From the NCBI GenBank assembly GCA_041392805.1, contig JAWKLJ010000002.1, forward strand, positions 3,425,001 through 3,489,000: a stretch of DNA of 64,000 nucleotides. The letters are read 5' to 3'. The notes beneath the pieces are model-generated. The model had not been told where the DNA came from and did not search any database. It was given only the letters and a program-made list of their open reading frames with translations. This DNA is from Saprospiraceae bacterium (GTDB lineage Bacteria > Bacteroidota > Bacteroidia > Chitinophagales > Saprospiraceae). Of the stretch, positions 45,219 to 54,462 are shown piece by piece. Position numbers and translations under genes: made by a program. Position 1 is the stretch's first letter. Each line of letters opens with the position of its first letter.

Positions 45219-46736
45219 ATGAGAACAAATGCCCTGATTATTTTGACAAGCCTATTTTTCTTAATTACCAAATTACCTTTATTTGCAATAAAACTAGAAG
45301 GGGAAATACTAAATTATGAAAAAAGTAGTATAGAGCTAAAAGTCTTATATGGATCACATTATGTTTATGATTCTGAAATTGAGATAGAATTAGATGAGAC
45401 TGGATCATTTTCATATGAAGTAAAGGTTAATGAAATTAGATTTGGGAAACTGATAATAGGTGATGAAGAGATAGGGTTATTTATAGACCCGAATGGCAAA
45501 AGAATAAAGGTATCATTAGACCTTGAAAATCCAAAGGGAGTGAAATTTGAAGGAGAGCATGTAGAAGTATCAGAATTCGTCAATAACTGGTTGAAAAAAA
45601 GATTTTATCAAGAATATGAAGGTTTGACTTCTGAAGAGAAGGATGATATTAACGATTTTGATACCTACTGTGAATTACAAGAAAAAGAAGCCTACAAGAA
45701 ATTAGAATTGATCAAAAATGGTATTAAAACGAGTCAAAAAAAACTATTGAGATCTGAAATAGAGAACTATTATTTATTATTAAAAGTTACTGGAGGAATA
45801 GAAAAAGGCTATACTGAAGACAATGGAGAATTGTCAGAATGGATGAAAAGAAATGATCAGATATTTACGGAAATAAATTGCAACAAAAGAGATGAGTACA
45901 CCCCATCTTACAATAACTTACTTTTCGCTCAATTTAAGCATTCCCGGATAAAAATGGAAATGGATTTAATGGAAGGAAATACTTCCAAATGGTTAAAGGC
46001 TTTTGAAGTAGAAACCTTTGACGCATTAGCAGATGAAATTAATAAGGATGAGCACAATAGAATAATGTATGAACTGGGGAAAGAATGGGATTGTAGCTCA
46101 AGATTTAAGAAAGCCTTATCGAATACCATTCTATGGTCAAATAGAGAAGGGTATTATGAAAACTTGTATTGGCTATGTCAGAAATATATGAAGCTAGACC
46201 CTACAAAAGAAATGCAAGCGAAAATGATTCCAATAATGAAAAGATTAAAGGAATTTGAATCAAGTAAGGATAGAGAAGAAAAAGAGATTAATTTCTATCC
46301 GAAGAAAGCATTTGAAAAAGGAATATCATCAATATTGAATGAGGAACGTTATCAAGGGAAAGTACTGGTATTAGATATGTGGGGAACATGGTGTAGTCCA
46401 TGTAGAGAACAGTTTCCCTATATGAAAAAGCTTAAGGAACAATTGGCGAAAGAAAAGGATCTTGCTTTTTTATATTTTTCGGCGGAGTATTTGAAGAACC
46501 CAGAAGAACACTGGATGGAAACAGTAAAATACTTTGATTTGGAAGGGGATCATTACTTAGCCACAAAAGAGGTAATGGTTCAATTCAGGAGAGAAGTAAA
46601 GGAATTCATACCAGGAGAGTATCCTATGTATATAATAGTGAATAAGAAAGGAGAAATTGCAAAAGTACCAGCAGCCTATCCAAGTGATGGAGATAAGTTG
46701 GTTAAACAGATAAGAGATGTGTTAATGGAAGAATAA
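45219..46736 (+). CDS. TlpA-like thioredoxin-domain exported protein
   Basis: A 505-residue exported protein with an N-terminal signal peptide, a DUF4369-like beta domain (KLEGEILNYEKSSIELKVLY ... IGLFIDPNGKRIKV), a long helical middle and a C-terminal thioredoxin fold of TlpA/ResA type with active-site WGTWCSPCREQ (Cys about 392 and 395). The cis-Pro segment GEYPMYIIV is also present. Likely a periplasmic disulfide reductase or redox partner. In the ancestral orientation this cassette sits directly upstream of the split 34431-35199 cassette. Cassette ends GTTCTACGCC / GGCGTAGAAC. Confidence 0.85.
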   Translation: MRTNALIILTSLFFLITKLPLFAIKLEGEILNYEKSSIELKVLYGSHYVYDSEIEIELDETGSFSYEVKVNEIRFGKLIIGDEEIGLFIDPNGKRIKVSLDLENPKGVKFEGEHVEVSEFVNNWLKKRFYQEYEGLTSEEKDDINDFDTYCELQEKEAYKKLELIKNGIKTSQKKLLRSEIENYYLLLKVTGGIEKGYTEDNGELSEWMKRNDQIFTEINCNKRDEYTPSYNNLLFAQFKHSRIKMEMDLMEGNTSKWLKAFEVETFDALADEINKDEHNRIMYELGKEWDCSSRFKKALSNTILWSNREGYYENLYWLCQKYMKLDPTKEMQAKMIPIMKRLKEFESSKDREEKEINFYPKKAFEKGISSILNEERYQGKVLVLDMWGTWCSPCREQFPYMKKLKEQLAKEKDLAFLYFSAEYLKNPEEHWMETVKYFDLEGDHYLATKEVMVQFRREVKEFIPGEYPMYIIVNKKGEIAKVPAAYPSDGDKLVKQIRDVLMEE

Positions 46737-46742
46737 AGCGGC

Positions 46743-46882
46743 GTAGAACAAAGCGGAGAGCGGCCATGCCACCGTTGGGTTAACATTGTTGAATATAGGA
46801 GAATGGAGTTGAGTATTTCAAATATATAAGATAAATTGAATAATAGAAAACGGTGGCACGTCGCCTCCGCGGACCGTTCTGC
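46743..46882 (+). other. attC 26 (long ccaccg type, divergent loop)
   Basis: GTAGAAC (46743-46749) and GTTCTGC (46876-46882). Arms GCCACCGTT / AACGGTGGC are conserved, but the inner loop differs from other members. Confidence 0.8.
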
Positions 46883-46914
46883 GTCATTAAAAAAAACGAA
46901 AGAGAATGAATAGC
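46876..46914 (+). other. Displaced cassette leader and start codon
   Basis: GTTCTGCGTC followed by a short leader and ATGAATAGC (46906-46914). This is the 5' end of the gene now at 34687-35199: the 9 bases are the second IS5 target duplication, and GTTCTGCG is complementary to CGCAGAAC at attC 18. Confidence 0.85.
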
Positions 46915-47315
46915 GGCGTTGTTGCATAAAGAATCGGGAAACAGCTTTCCTTTATTGAAATACCCCTCAAATAACTTTTGAAATAGGCATACCTTGGGCT
47001 GTCATTTTATTCAAACATCTAATTTTGACGGCTGCTTCGACTTTCTGACTGCTGAGGTTTCTAGAGTATAATTCTGGGCCATAAATGGCCTTGAACCTAA
47101 ACATAGTCGTTTCAGAGAGACTTCTACGATGATACCCACTATCCTGTTTCCATTGCTTTATCCCCTTTTCCGCAATTTGATCTAGAATGTGATTACGTGG
47201 ATGGTCCATCGGGTTACCCTGAGAATCTACTTTATACACAGCATTTTCTTGTGGAGGGATATGTCCCTCAATGTCCTTAATTATCAATAAATCCCAGATA
47301 TCAAAGCTGTCATAG
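46915..47315 (-). mobile_element. IS5-family element, 3' half
   Basis: From the terminal repeat GGCGTTGTTGCATAAAGAAT to the IS21 insertion duplication GTCATAG (47309-47315). Completes the half at 35200-35922. Confidence 0.92.
46967..47315 (-). pseudogene. IS5 transposase, C-terminal half
   Basis: Encodes SFDIWDLLIIKDIEGHIPP through to QGMPISKVI, including the Y-R-E-K signature (YHRRSLSETTMFRFK) with the third catalytic acid. It joins precisely to the N-terminal half when the inversion is undone, and equals the intact protein at 61852. Codons upstream belong to IS21. Confidence 0.9.
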
Positions 47316-47392
47316 TGCATATTCGGAAACGTCTGACCCCCCCATTCCGGTCGTCTGACCCCCCTGAGAAGATACCTACGAAAAGGCAAATG

Positions 47393-48127
47393 TTAAGATA
47401 AACTTTTTGCTGGTTTTCTTAAACTATTTCCTTTCAAATCTATTCGATGTGCTTTAGGAATAATTCTATCCAAAATAGCATCAGCTAAAGTAGGTTCATC
47501 AAAATATTCATACCACTTGTTGACGGGTAGTTGTGAGCAGATTAAAGTAGCTGCTGCTTCGTATCGGTCTTCGAGTATTTGTAAGAGGATCAGTTTGATG
47601 GCTGGTGTAATGGGTTGTAGACCAAAATCATCAAAGATAATGAGTGCTGCTTTTTTAATTCTGTCCAACCACTTGAGGAGTGATCCATCGGTTCTTGCCA
47701 GGGCAATTTGTTCGGTTAATCGATTCATGTTGAAGTAGAGGGTTCTGTGACCTAAGACGCAAGCTTGATGACCTAGGGCACATGCCAGATAGGATTTACC
47801 ACAACCGGTTGCCCCGGTGATGAGGATATTTTCTCCCCTTTGGATGTAGGAGCAATCGGCTAATTTGAGGAGTTTTTCTTTACTTAGATTTCGCTGTTGA
47901 TCGCAATCAATATCAGGTAAAGTGGCTTGATATCGGAGTTTGCTGAGTCTTACAAACATTTGCATTTTTTTATTAGACCGGTTGTCATGCTCTGCATCTA
48001 GCAGGGTAGCCAAGAGTTGATGTGCTTCGGGTTGCTGGTTGATAGGCAAGCCCAATATAGCCTCATAAGCATTGGCCATTCCGATTAATTTGAGTTGCTT
48101 CATCCTTTGCAGGGATACATTTTTCAT
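47393..48127 (-). CDS. istB: IS21 IstB helper ATPase
   Basis: Intact 244-residue AAA+ protein, identical to the one at 16703, with GATGCGKS and ALIIFDDFG. Probably functional together with the split IstA. Confidence 0.95.
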   Translation of the reverse strand: MKNVSLQRMKQLKLIGMANAYEAILGLPINQQPEAHQLLATLLDAEHDNRSNKKMQMFVRLSKLRYQATLPDIDCDQQRNLSKEKLLKLADCSYIQRGENILITGATGCGKSYLACALGHQACVLGHRTLYFNMNRLTEQIALARTDGSLLKWLDRIKKAALIIFDDFGLQPITPAIKLILLQILEDRYEAAATLICSQLPVNKWYEYFDEPTLADAILDRIIPKAHRIDLKGNSLRKPAKSLS

Positions 48128-48153
48128 GTTCTTTTTTTTGAGTTGAATACTAT

Positions 48154-48756
48154 TTATTGATACTGTTGAGGGCCACGGATATTATCATGTAGTGGTAGTT
48201 TGAGTTGAGCAGGTTGTTCCTCGACCTGATCCAATTCAAGGAGCAGGATTCTTTTGAGCATGTTATAACTGACTCTACTGACCTTTTGACAACGTAGTGC
48301 GGCTTGTTCTAATCGTTCCTTAGAGTACTTTTTAGTGAGGTGTAAGATGCCTTTACAACTGTTGTAGGATTGCTCTTGATGGATTCTGGAGACCAGTACC
48401 AACTGAATAGCCCAGTGGGTGGCTGGGCCTATTAGTTTGGCCTGGGTCAAAAAATATTCAGCGTCGTAACCCAGACTTTTTTTCCATTCTTGATGGTGTT
48501 TGGGCATATGCTGTTCTTGGGTCTGATAATGATAGCTACCCCGCCCCTCCAACCTTTGGTGCAAGGCAATGCGCTCACTGTTGAGGAAGACTTCCACTAC
48601 TTTAGGGGTATAAATGATCTGTGCTTGTTGGCCTACATACTGGCAGGGAACGGAGTAAAAATTCTTTTCTTCTCCGATAAAAACATGGTAATTGAGTTGG
48701 ATTTTAGCACGGGTTATTTTCTTGATCTCAAATAAATCGCTGGGAAGATCTCTCAT
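48154..48756 (-). CDS. istA: IstA C-terminal part (separate frame)
   Basis: The same 200-residue frame as in the other copies; 4-bp ATGA overlap with the DDE-core frame upstream. Confidence 0.8.
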   Translation of the reverse strand: MRDLPSDLFEIKKITRAKIQLNYHVFIGEEKNFYSVPCQYVGQQAQIIYTPKVVEVFLNSERIALHQRLEGRGSYHYQTQEQHMPKHHQEWKKSLGYDAEYFLTQAKLIGPATHWAIQLVLVSRIHQEQSYNSCKGILHLTKKYSKERLEQAALRCQKVSRVSYNMLKRILLLELDQVEEQPAQLKLPLHDNIRGPQQYQ

Positions 48757-49709
48757 TTGTGGGCGTTCGTAGGTCTGAAAAATACTTTGTCGACTCCCTT
48801 CTTTTTTTGATAAGCCTTGGCATTGTGCCGATCAAGTTGTTCTCTAATGCCCTCGTTTAGGGCCGCTAAACTGGAGAAGACTTCATTTCTTAAAGGGCCA
48901 TAAATACGGTTATAGACCACACCTACAGCATTTTCCACACTGGCTTTATCCTTGGGTTTACCCACTCGGGTAGCCTGTAAGTCCAATTGATAGTGGGCAG
49001 CTAATTGCTCACATAATTGGGTGAAAGTGGGTTCATATCTATCGGCCCTGGTAACATAAGATTTTAAATTATCCGATAAGAGGACCTGAGGAAGGCCACC
49101 AAAAAATGACAGCGCTTGGTTCAGACCATGCACAAAATGGGCAAGCTGTTGACTAGCCAAGGCAATGACAAATGCATAATGGCTATGGGGAAACACCGCT
49201 ACCAGGACTTCACATGAATGGACTTGGCCCGTACTGAGATCTACCCACTCAAGTTTCTTTCCACTAAAATCTACCATCAGTTCTTGACCTGGAACATGGT
49301 TCAAACTCAGCGTAAGATCTTTGCGGCCAATCCCTCTTTTTAGATATTCACAAAACTGACTATAACCATAACCATCTGGATGTTCCACCCGGTATTCTTC
49401 CCATAACAACTGCCGCGTTACACCTACTCGACGTAATTCTTTTATCCAATAGTCCTGCTGTTGAGATAAGGTAGCGCTGCGGTCCGTTTGGCTAGGCGTA
49501 TGGGTGCCATACAGGATAACCTTAAGTTGATCATCATCTAACAATAAAAGCTGCCCTATATCCTCCGTATAAGCTTGGCTGCGACGCAGATACTCGCGTA
49601 CCGTATTCTTCGATATTTTTAGTTGACGGGCCGTAGCCTTAATCGAACGGGTACTCAGATAATTTTTGATAATGCTTTTTACTTGATCCATACGTTTAAT
49701 TATTGCCAT
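48753..49709 (-). CDS. istA: IstA N-terminal part, HTH and DDE core
   Basis: Same as at 18064 and 36102. DDE residues and helix-turn-helix intact; start set at MAIIKRMDQ. Confidence 0.85.
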   Translation of the reverse strand: MAIIKRMDQVKSIIKNYLSTRSIKATARQLKISKNTVREYLRRSQAYTEDIGQLLLLDDDQLKVILYGTHTPSQTDRSATLSQQQDYWIKELRRVGVTRQLLWEEYRVEHPDGYGYSQFCEYLKRGIGRKDLTLSLNHVPGQELMVDFSGKKLEWVDLSTGQVHSCEVLVAVFPHSHYAFVIALASQQLAHFVHGLNQALSFFGGLPQVLLSDNLKSYVTRADRYEPTFTQLCEQLAAHYQLDLQATRVGKPKDKASVENAVGVVYNRIYGPLRNEVFSSLAALNEGIREQLDRHNAKAYQKKKGVDKVFFRPTNAHK

Positions 49710-49887
49710 TTCCGGTTGCTTGATTAAGCAATCAAAATGACCTTTTTTTTCGTATGTATCTACAAATTCCAGGGGGGTCAAAGCTCCGGAATCACCCTCA
49801 ATCCTTTTCAAAACTTAGGGGGTCAAAGCCCCGGAATTGGGGGTCAGACCAAATCGGAACTGGGGGTCAGACCGATCGGAATACGCA

Positions 49888-50175
49888 AATTAGAGCATTT
49901 TCGTAACAATGATGTTTTTTACCTTCTCCTTCGATTTCAATACAAGAGTGAGCTTCATATTTGAATCTAATATTTGACTTATTTAAAAGCTTTTCTAATT
50001 CTTTATCGTATCTATCGGCACCACCTGCGAGAGTTAAGTATTTGATGAATACTAATCCTTCTTTGTCAATTTCTTCTCGTGCTGCTTTTTTTCCTTCTTC
50101 GCACCAATTCGTTTTTTGATTTTCATTACACGAAATCAAGAAGATTAAACTAATTATGACGAGGTTGATTTTCAT
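49888..50175 (-). pseudogene. TonB_C-like lipoprotein gene, 5' half
   Basis: Carries the lipoprotein signal MKINLVIISLIFLISC and residues up to HHCYENALI, identical to the intact paralogue at 22079. The remainder lies at 38493-38957 on the other side of the inverted segment. Confidence 0.92.
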
Positions 50176-50188
50176 TTTTTTTAGTTGA

Positions 50189-50324
50189 GCATAACGGTCC
50201 GCGGAGGCGCTGTGCTGCCGTTTTTATTTTCCAATTTATGTCTTTCTCTTTATCTAATCAACTCTCCCTCATAATTTAATCTCTTTTACTAACGGCAGCA
50301 TAGACGACCTCCGCTTTGTTGTAG
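50189..50324 (-). other. attC 27 (long ctgccg type)
   Basis: GCATAAC (50189-50195) and GTTGTAG (50318-50324). Here a family B cassette is joined to a ctgccg-type attC rather than the usual ccaccg type, a possible attC exchange. Confidence 0.85.
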
Positions 50325-50797
50325 GCAGTACCGCCTTTTTTTATCTTCCTTTTTTACTGATGTGGGCCGTTTTTATCTCCACAATACGCAGTTAACCTTC
50401 TAATATTCAATTTCTTACCAAAATGTTGACTCAATAAAAAATCAAGGCTCAAAATTCAGTTATGTTTCAATATGATTTAATCTACTCTCTTAATTTTGTG
50501 ATTTACATTTATCGAACCTTCAATTCTGGTTTCTTCAATTGTCAAGGTTTCAACATGAAATTCTCTCTCTCTGAAGGCCCACTTCCATATTCTCCCTATT
50601 TTGTTTTCCTGCGCGTGTGCTTTTTTACAAATTTTGATATACTCTCCATATTTAATCCCCTCTAAAAATGTTAACCCAAATACCCAAATTTATCGCGGGT
50701 GGGCAAATATCATAATCCAATGTTTGCTAACCAAAAACCGAAATCTAAATCTTTATAATTCACTTTCAATAATACACTCTAGCCTATTGCCTACAAC
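50318..50797 (-). repeat. ORF-less cassette family B, copy 3
   Basis: About 480 bp with the same ends as copy 1 and scattered substitutions. The micro-ORF is shortened by an indel in its lysine run. No gene supported. Confidence 0.7.
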
Positions 50798-50856
50798 GGC
50801 CCGCATAGCCGCAAGCTGCCCGATTAGGGCAGCTTGGCGGCTATGTTTTGTTCTCT
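50791..50856 (-). other. attC 28 (short ctagccgc type, variant)
   Basis: CTACAAC (50791-50797) and GTTCTCT (50850-50856). Arms CATAGCCGC / GCGGCTATG carry a paired change relative to the family (TAGG to TATG with a matching partner). Confidence 0.85.
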
Positions 50857-50923
50857 GCCGTTCGTTTCATTTAAGGATGTTTTCTTTTATTTCTCCACCA
50901 ATTCGTAGTGGAATAATCCGAAT

Positions 50924-51550
50924 TTACTTTGTATTATCTCTCAAAAATTTGACAATTGCTTCCGTCGAATATTGGGGTACATTATTTTCTACTATATTTT
51001 TTTTCCTATCAAGTAATAAGACTGTTGGAACCCCTCCTTGATAGCTTATCATCCTGCCATTTTCCATTTCAACCCGATATATCAAATAAGAAATTGGCGG
51101 CTTTTTACTTTCATTTGTATGTAAATGGATTCCTTTATATCCTTTTCTATTCAGTAACTTTTCCCACCTTGATTTATCTTCATCAATGGAAATAAAAACA
51201 AATTCTATATTTTCAAATTCTTTGACAATTGCAGCGGATTCATTTAATGTTTGAAGGCACGGTCTACAATAGGTTGACCAAATGTAAATTAATGTGTAGT
51301 CACTTTTAATTTCATCAATATTTACCAATTCTCCATTTATATTTACCAATTCTATTTCAAATAGTTTTTGCCCATTCCTAATCGTATCTATATTTGACAG
51401 AAACGCTATTCTTTCCAAATAATTATTATCATCCTGTGAATAAAGAGATTGAACTTGAAAAAATAAAAATGACATAATCACCAATATAATAAGTCTAAAT
51501 TCCTTTAATTGCTCATAATTATACCCGAGTTTATTTATCCTCATCGTCAT
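50924..51550 (-). CDS. Thioredoxin-like exported protein (TlpA type)
   Basis: A 208-residue protein with a hydrophobic N-terminal segment (about 19-33) ending near SLYSQ, then a thioredoxin-like fold with WSTYCRPCLQ (Cys 95 and 98) and the cis-Pro-containing segment GGVPTVLLLDRK. Probable periplasmic redox protein. Distinct from the larger TlpA-like cassette protein at 45219; the array thus carries two thiol-disulfide proteins. Confidence 0.82.
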   Translation of the reverse strand: MTMRINKLGYNYEQLKEFRLIILVIMSFLFFQVQSLYSQDDNNYLERIAFLSNIDTIRNGQKLFEIELVNINGELVNIDEIKSDYTLIYIWSTYCRPCLQTLNESAAIVKEFENIEFVFISIDEDKSRWEKLLNRKGYKGIHLHTNESKKPPISYLIYRVEMENGRMISYQGGVPTVLLLDRKKNIVENNVPQYSTEAIVKFLRDNTK

Positions 51551-51572
51551 AGGTTTTTATTTTTTTAATGGC

Positions 51573-51708
51573 AGAGAACGGTCCGCGGAGGCGCTGTGCT
51601 GCCGTTTCTATTTTCCAATTTATGTCTTTCTCTTTATCTAATCAACTCTCTCTCATAATTTAATCTCTTTTACTAACGGCAGAATAGACGACCTCCGCTT
51701 TGTTGCAC
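51573..51708 (-). other. attC 29 (long ctgccg type)
   Basis: AGAGAAC (51573-51579) and GTTGCAC (51702-51708); inner arm has CGGCAGA instead of CGGCAGC. Confidence 0.85.
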
Positions 51709-52243
51709 GCTGGCTTCGCCTTTTTCTTTTATGGCAAACGTTCTACTTGGCTGGTGTGTCTTCTTCGATTTTTCGATTTCTGAGATCTCACCCAAGAAAC
51801 TAACAACCTGATAATCAAAATAATAGATTCTGAAATTTCAATTCTCTAAATAAGTATTTATAATTCTAAATCGTAAATCTTCCACCAAGTTCCTATGAAT
51901 TTCAAAGGTTAAAACGATATACAAATTTCGCTTCAATCTATTAAGGTTTCAAGGAGAAGTTCTCTAGAATCAATAATCAATCTCCTCCAAAATGTTCAAA
52001 AGTCTCCATGATTTTTCAGACTCAATTTATTCAGATTCCATTCCAGAATTTCTGATTCAATCCTTAGATTTCTGCCAATTTAACTTTCCATGATTCCATA
52101 GCTGACACACTTCCTTTTCCTCTATTTTTTTGATTCCCCAAAGTCTAGCCTGCTTTCCAAATTTATTCTTCTTGTAAAAATCTAAATCTCTTTCCCCAAA
52201 GTTAAGCCGATACAAATTCTTATTATACCCGCTAGCGTGCAAC
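51702..52243 (-). repeat. ORF-less cassette family A, copy 5
   Basis: About 540 bp with the usual ends and TAACTTTG. A 61-codon minus-strand frame here is not preserved in other copies and is not called. Confidence 0.75.
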
Positions 52244-52372
52244 GGTCCGCGGAGGCGCTGTGCTGCCGTTTATATTTTCCAATTTATGTCTTTCTCTTTA
52301 TCTAATCAACTCTCCCTCATAATTTAATCTCTTTTACTAACGGCAGCATAGACGCCCTCCGCTTTGTTCAGC
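52237..52372 (-). other. attC 30 (long ctgccg type)
   Basis: GTGCAAC (52237-52243) and GTTCAGC (52366-52372). Confidence 0.85.
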
Positions 52373-52391
52373 GCTTTTCATTTACCACTTT

Positions 52392-53237
52392 TTATTCTTT
52401 CTCCAATTTGCCTATACAATCATTTAATCCATATAAATATATTCCCGGTTTAATGGGAGGCTCACTACAATCCATATCATATATTTTCCTGAATTTTTCC
52501 AGTTTTTCCATTTTTTTTTCTTCTTCAATCCCGTTTGATGTGATTACCAAAATCGTAAATATCCCTGATGCCCTTTCTATTTGATCTATCTTTCCGATTA
52601 CATCTTTCCCCTTTTTTATTTCCACTGTTTTTTCTCTTTCTCTTGGTTTTAATTCTACATATACTCCATAATTAGATTCATTCTGTTTTTCGTAATTCTC
52701 ATATATTTCTGCTTCAAGTATGAATTTATAGGTTGAGGGATTCTTATCTCTTACTACTATTTTTCCCCTGTTATCTCTTTCAACATCTATCCATATTTCC
52801 TTTTCCTCTAACCATTTTACACCTTTTCTACATGTCGAGCTATTAGGTGCATAATTTATCTCCCTAATTATGTTAACTATCTGATCTTCTATCATTTTGC
52901 TCACTTTTCCTTCAAGTTGTATTGTTCCTTTTTCTATGGTTCCCGTTCGATCTACTTGATAGCTCAATTCATATTTGGTTCTCCTATTTCCTATTTTTTG
53001 TTGTTCTGGATTCTTTAATTTTTGATTCAGATATTTACTGATTAATTCATCATTACATTTTTGACTTTCTTCATATCCAAATTCACCTTCCACACATCCC
53101 ATTGTTATTGCGTAATTTGACAAACAATCTACTTTGTAATTGTCTTTTTTCAAATCATTCTGACATGTCATATCTTCAACATCTATACATGTTATCAATA
53201 ATATTCCTATTAGACTTATTTTCCATCTTGTTTCCAT
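52392..53237 (-). CDS. Exported cassette protein, Cys-rich N-terminus
   Basis: A 281-residue protein with an N-terminal signal (WKISLIGILLITC, possible lipobox), several Cys in the first 65 residues, and a middle stretch (LSYQVDRTGTIEKGTIQLEG, IIREINYAPN) weakly similar to the TonB_C layout also seen at 22079. No family is certain. Confidence 0.6.
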   Translation of the reverse strand: METRWKISLIGILLITCIDVEDMTCQNDLKKDNYKVDCLSNYAITMGCVEGEFGYEESQKCNDELISKYLNQKLKNPEQQKIGNRRTKYELSYQVDRTGTIEKGTIQLEGKVSKMIEDQIVNIIREINYAPNSSTCRKGVKWLEEKEIWIDVERDNRGKIVVRDKNPSTYKFILEAEIYENYEKQNESNYGVYVELKPREREKTVEIKKGKDVIGKIDQIERASGIFTILVITSNGIEEEKKMEKLEKFRKIYDMDCSEPPIKPGIYLYGLNDCIGKLEKE

Positions 53238-53249
53238 CTTTCGAATTGC

Positions 53250-53316
53250 GCTGAACGTTTAGTACATGCGGCGTGGCGGCGTTTAGCCGACATGATCGTC
53301 ATGTACATTGTTATCT
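53250..53316 (-). other. attC 31 (short agtacatg type)
   Basis: GCTGAAC (53250-53256) and GTTATCT (53310-53316); same stem as attC 9, as expected for the duplicate cassette. Confidence 0.85.
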
Positions 53317-53939
53317 CTTGTTATTTTTTCTATTAATTGATTGGATACTTCCCTTATCTCTGCTTGATTAACATTTTTAATATTCTTACTCATCCAATCA
53401 GTCATATTATTTAAATTTAGCTCTTTAAGCTTTTTTACCAACTGAATTACTTCATCATCAAAATTCTTTCCTGTCCATTCCAGTATTTCTTTGCTCAATT
53501 GAATAAAGTCTAATTGTTGATGTTGAGAATCCGAATCATTCTCCAATTGATCAAGATCGTTTTTTATCGTTTTAATTAGCTTTCGTTTTAGGATTTCTCT
53601 GTACCTGAATTTGCCATGGTAATCTGATAAATTTACGAGATAATGCAGTGCCTCTTCTCGAAATATTTGCAGTTCATCCTTTTTAGTTGATTCAGATATT
53701 AATTTGGTTTGAAGTTGAAGAAAATGAACATTACCTTTTTCAAGTTCTGCAATCTCTTTAATGTGCCTATTATTATCAAATATGCTTTTAATCAACTGCC
53801 GATGAAATCCAAATTCATTAGATTTCGCCATATCGTAACCGATAAGAAAACTTTCAATCGATTTAATTTCATTATTGCCCAAATACATTCCAGGTCGTTT
53901 AACGAAGAAAACCATTTGATATAATTCTTGATCAGTCAT
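53283..53939 (-). CDS. Duplicated cassette protein, second copy
   Basis: Predicted protein identical to that at 25566 (218 residues, RPGMYLGNNEI). The identity extends through the whole cassette, including leader and attC, but stops at the cassette ends, where the neighbours differ. Excision and reinsertion (or copying) of a whole cassette explains this better than segmental duplication. Confidence 0.75.
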   Translation of the reverse strand: MTDQELYQMVFFVKRPGMYLGNNEIKSIESFLIGYDMAKSNEFGFHRQLIKSIFDNNRHIKEIAELEKGNVHFLQLQTKLISESTKKDELQIFREEALHYLVNLSDYHGKFRYREILKRKLIKTIKNDLDQLENDSDSQHQQLDFIQLSKEILEWTGKNFDDEVIQLVKKLKELNLNNMTDWMSKNIKNVNQAEIREVSNQLIEKITRDNNVHDDHVG

Positions 53940-53962
53940 TTAGTTGTTTGAATTTTAATAAG

Positions 53963-54029
53963 AGATAACGTCAAGCACTGGCGACGGACGCAGCTTTAGC
54001 AAGTCTGTCCGTCCAGTGCATTGTTGTAT
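53963..54029 (-). other. attC 32 (short singleton)
   Basis: AGATAAC (53963-53969) and GTTGTAT (54023-54029); arms AAGCACTGGCGACGGAC / GTCCGTCCAGTGCA. Unique in the window. Confidence 0.8.
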
Positions 54030-54034
54030 GTGGT

Positions 54035-54448
54035 TTATTTTTCCTTCCAATATTTTAATTCATTGGGAATGTTATTTTCTAAATCTTCAAATGATTTTGC
54101 ATAAATTGAAGTCCAAGATTTTGGCACCATTTGCTCAAATAATCTGTCATGATAAAAGTTTACCATATACTTATTATCAAAGTCAATAAAAATATTTGGT
54201 TTCTCCCAAATGAGATATTTTTCAAGAAGTTCTCTGTCTTCCGAGTTGCGTATTTCTTCAAAATCTGTAACCATTAATTTCAAATCCAATTTTGTATTTT
54301 GAATCCAACCAAAATATTCCTGACTTTCAATTTCTTTTTCATAATCTTCTAATACGCAGTAGGACGAGTCAAGTGAGTTATACTCAAATTCTTTATTTCT
54401 CTTAATTAATGCAATTATTCCTTGGTTGTTGTCACTTACATAGCCCAT
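54035..54448 (-). CDS. Unrecognised cassette protein
   Basis: A 137-residue acidic protein (MGYVSDNNQGIIALIKRN...) with aromatic-rich C-terminal half (IFIDFDNKYMVNFYHDRLFE). Soluble. It is the second gene of a two-gene cassette, 14 bp after its partner. Small acidic soluble proteins in pairs are typical of immunity or antitoxin-like loci, but nothing specific is recognised. Confidence 0.55.
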   Translation of the reverse strand: MGYVSDNNQGIIALIKRNKEFEYNSLDSSYCVLEDYEKEIESQEYFGWIQNTKLDLKLMVTDFEEIRNSEDRELLEKYLIWEKPNIFIDFDNKYMVNFYHDRLFEQMVPKSWTSIYAKSFEDLENNIPNELKYWKEK

Positions 54449-54462
54449 CTTTAAATTGTTAA

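Larger units (their letters stand above)
47316..49887 (-). mobile_element. IS21-family element, copy 3
   Basis: 2.57 kb, inverted relative to copy 2. Flanks: IS5 3' half (GTCATAG) on the left and the TonB_C-like 5' half (AATTAG, 49888-49893) on the right, each the partner of a flank of copy 2. Confidence 0.95.

Noticed and set aside
35287..47315. IS5 or IS21 transposase as the integron integrase
   Set aside because: Both are DDE enzymes; no tyrosine recombinase with R..H.R..Y residues is found in any frame I examined.
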